Source: Carex sylvatica (Eukaryota > Streptophyta > Magnoliopsida > Poales > Cyperaceae). From it: DNA of 64,000 nucleotides. Shown piece after piece: positions 63,544 through 64,000 of this stretch. Position numbers and translations under genes: made by a program. Every line of letters starts with the position of its first letter. Within the stretch, counting starts at the first letter, position 1. A model generated the notes under the pieces. The model was not told the DNA's origin. It saw only the letters and a program-made list of their open reading frames with translations, and ran no database searches. The stretch covers positions 35,407-99,406 of the forward strand of contig CAXKVR010000388.1 of the NCBI GenBank assembly GCA_964058845.1. The letters run 5' to 3'.

Positions 63544-64000
63544 ACCCGCACCTAAACTGCCATAACTGTTTGTGGGGACCGCAACTGTTCCAGATCTATA
63601 ACTTTTTTTTAATATTAATAGTTAAATCTTGAAGTATGTAGTCAAAAGAACACAAGTATTAATATCTATATAGTAAACAATGTAAATGATGACTTCATTA
63701 TTTTTAATTAATCGTACCCACACCTTTTTTTTGAAATTTCTGACGCCGTACCCGCTCCTAAACTGCCATAATTACTTATGGGGACCGCAACCATTCCAGA
63801 TCTGTAACTTTTTTTTAATATTAATAGTTAAATCTTAAAGTATGTAGTCCAAATAACACAAGTATTAATATCTATATAGTAAACAAACAATGTAAATGAT
63901 AAATTAATTATTTTTAAATAATCGTACCTGCACCTTTTTTTTGGAATTTCTAACATTGTACCCGCATTAGGAACCACTCAAATGGCGTCATACCCGCATT
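63544..64000. repeat. Tandem repeat, ~206-210-bp unit, continuing past the window
   Basis: Units start near 63544 (acccgcacctaaactgccat), 63750 (acccgctcctaaactgccat) and 63960 (partial). Each has gtggggaccgcaact-ttccag-like, ttaatattaatagttaaatc and cacaagtattaatatctata segments. The gtacccgcac words recall hAT subterminal arrays, so this may be inside a larger element. Confidence 0.85.

Overview
The window is AT-rich nuclear DNA of a flowering plant. It holds five intron-containing or plant-type genes with canonical GT-AG splice sites, separated by intergenic and intronic DNA packed with Class II transposon remnants. The species cannot be fixed from the sequence alone.

Layout. 1-4851: the 3' ~4.85 kb of a large hAT transposon whose 5' end lies outside the window, carrying a transposase gene broken by three in-frame stops. 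5640-7163: a complete non-autonomous deletion derivative of the same hAT with a perfect 8-bp target duplication. 7.2-12.4 kb: intergenic DNA with fold-back elements. 12477-16960 (+): bHLH041-type transcription factor, 8 exons. 17-24.5 kb: repeat-rich intergenic DNA with two ~1 kb fold-back/tandem-repeat elements, a tandem pair of 425-bp palindromes and a small hAT. 24590-31668 (+): cytoplasmic asparaginyl-tRNA synthetase, 8 exons. 35439-35987 (-): intronless PRA1-family F vesicle-trafficking protein. 40667-46219 (-): class IV histone deacetylase (HDA2 type), 13 exons, with LINE-like debris in its second intron. 46.2-55.9 kb: nested fold-back elements, two hAT-like elements and an inverted copy of the 17.8-kb element. 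55965-59972 (+): Golgi-type putative glycosyltransferase, 7 exons. 60-64 kb: further fold-backs, a tRNA-derived SINE remnant and the start of a ~206-bp tandem array.

The genes do not form a pathway; each is an ordinary single-copy-looking plant gene with its own function (transcription, translation, vesicle traffic, chromatin, glycan synthesis). The unusual content is the mobile-DNA layer. At least six fold-back elements (404-478 bp) begin with GAG, end with CTC and are flanked by 9-bp target duplications, which points to one Mutator-type mobilising system. Four of their duplications are perfect. A second layer consists of hAT elements with TAGGGG-type ends, 8-bp duplications and subterminal arrays of a short GC-rich word. 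A small palindrome family of ~180 bp, one copy of which splits a tRNA-derived SINE, and a ~1.3 kb element present in opposite orientation 35 kb apart complete the picture.

All exon coordinates were derived by reading splice signals and reading phase by hand. The functional names of the four conserved genes rest on motif recognition from memory, not on a database search.
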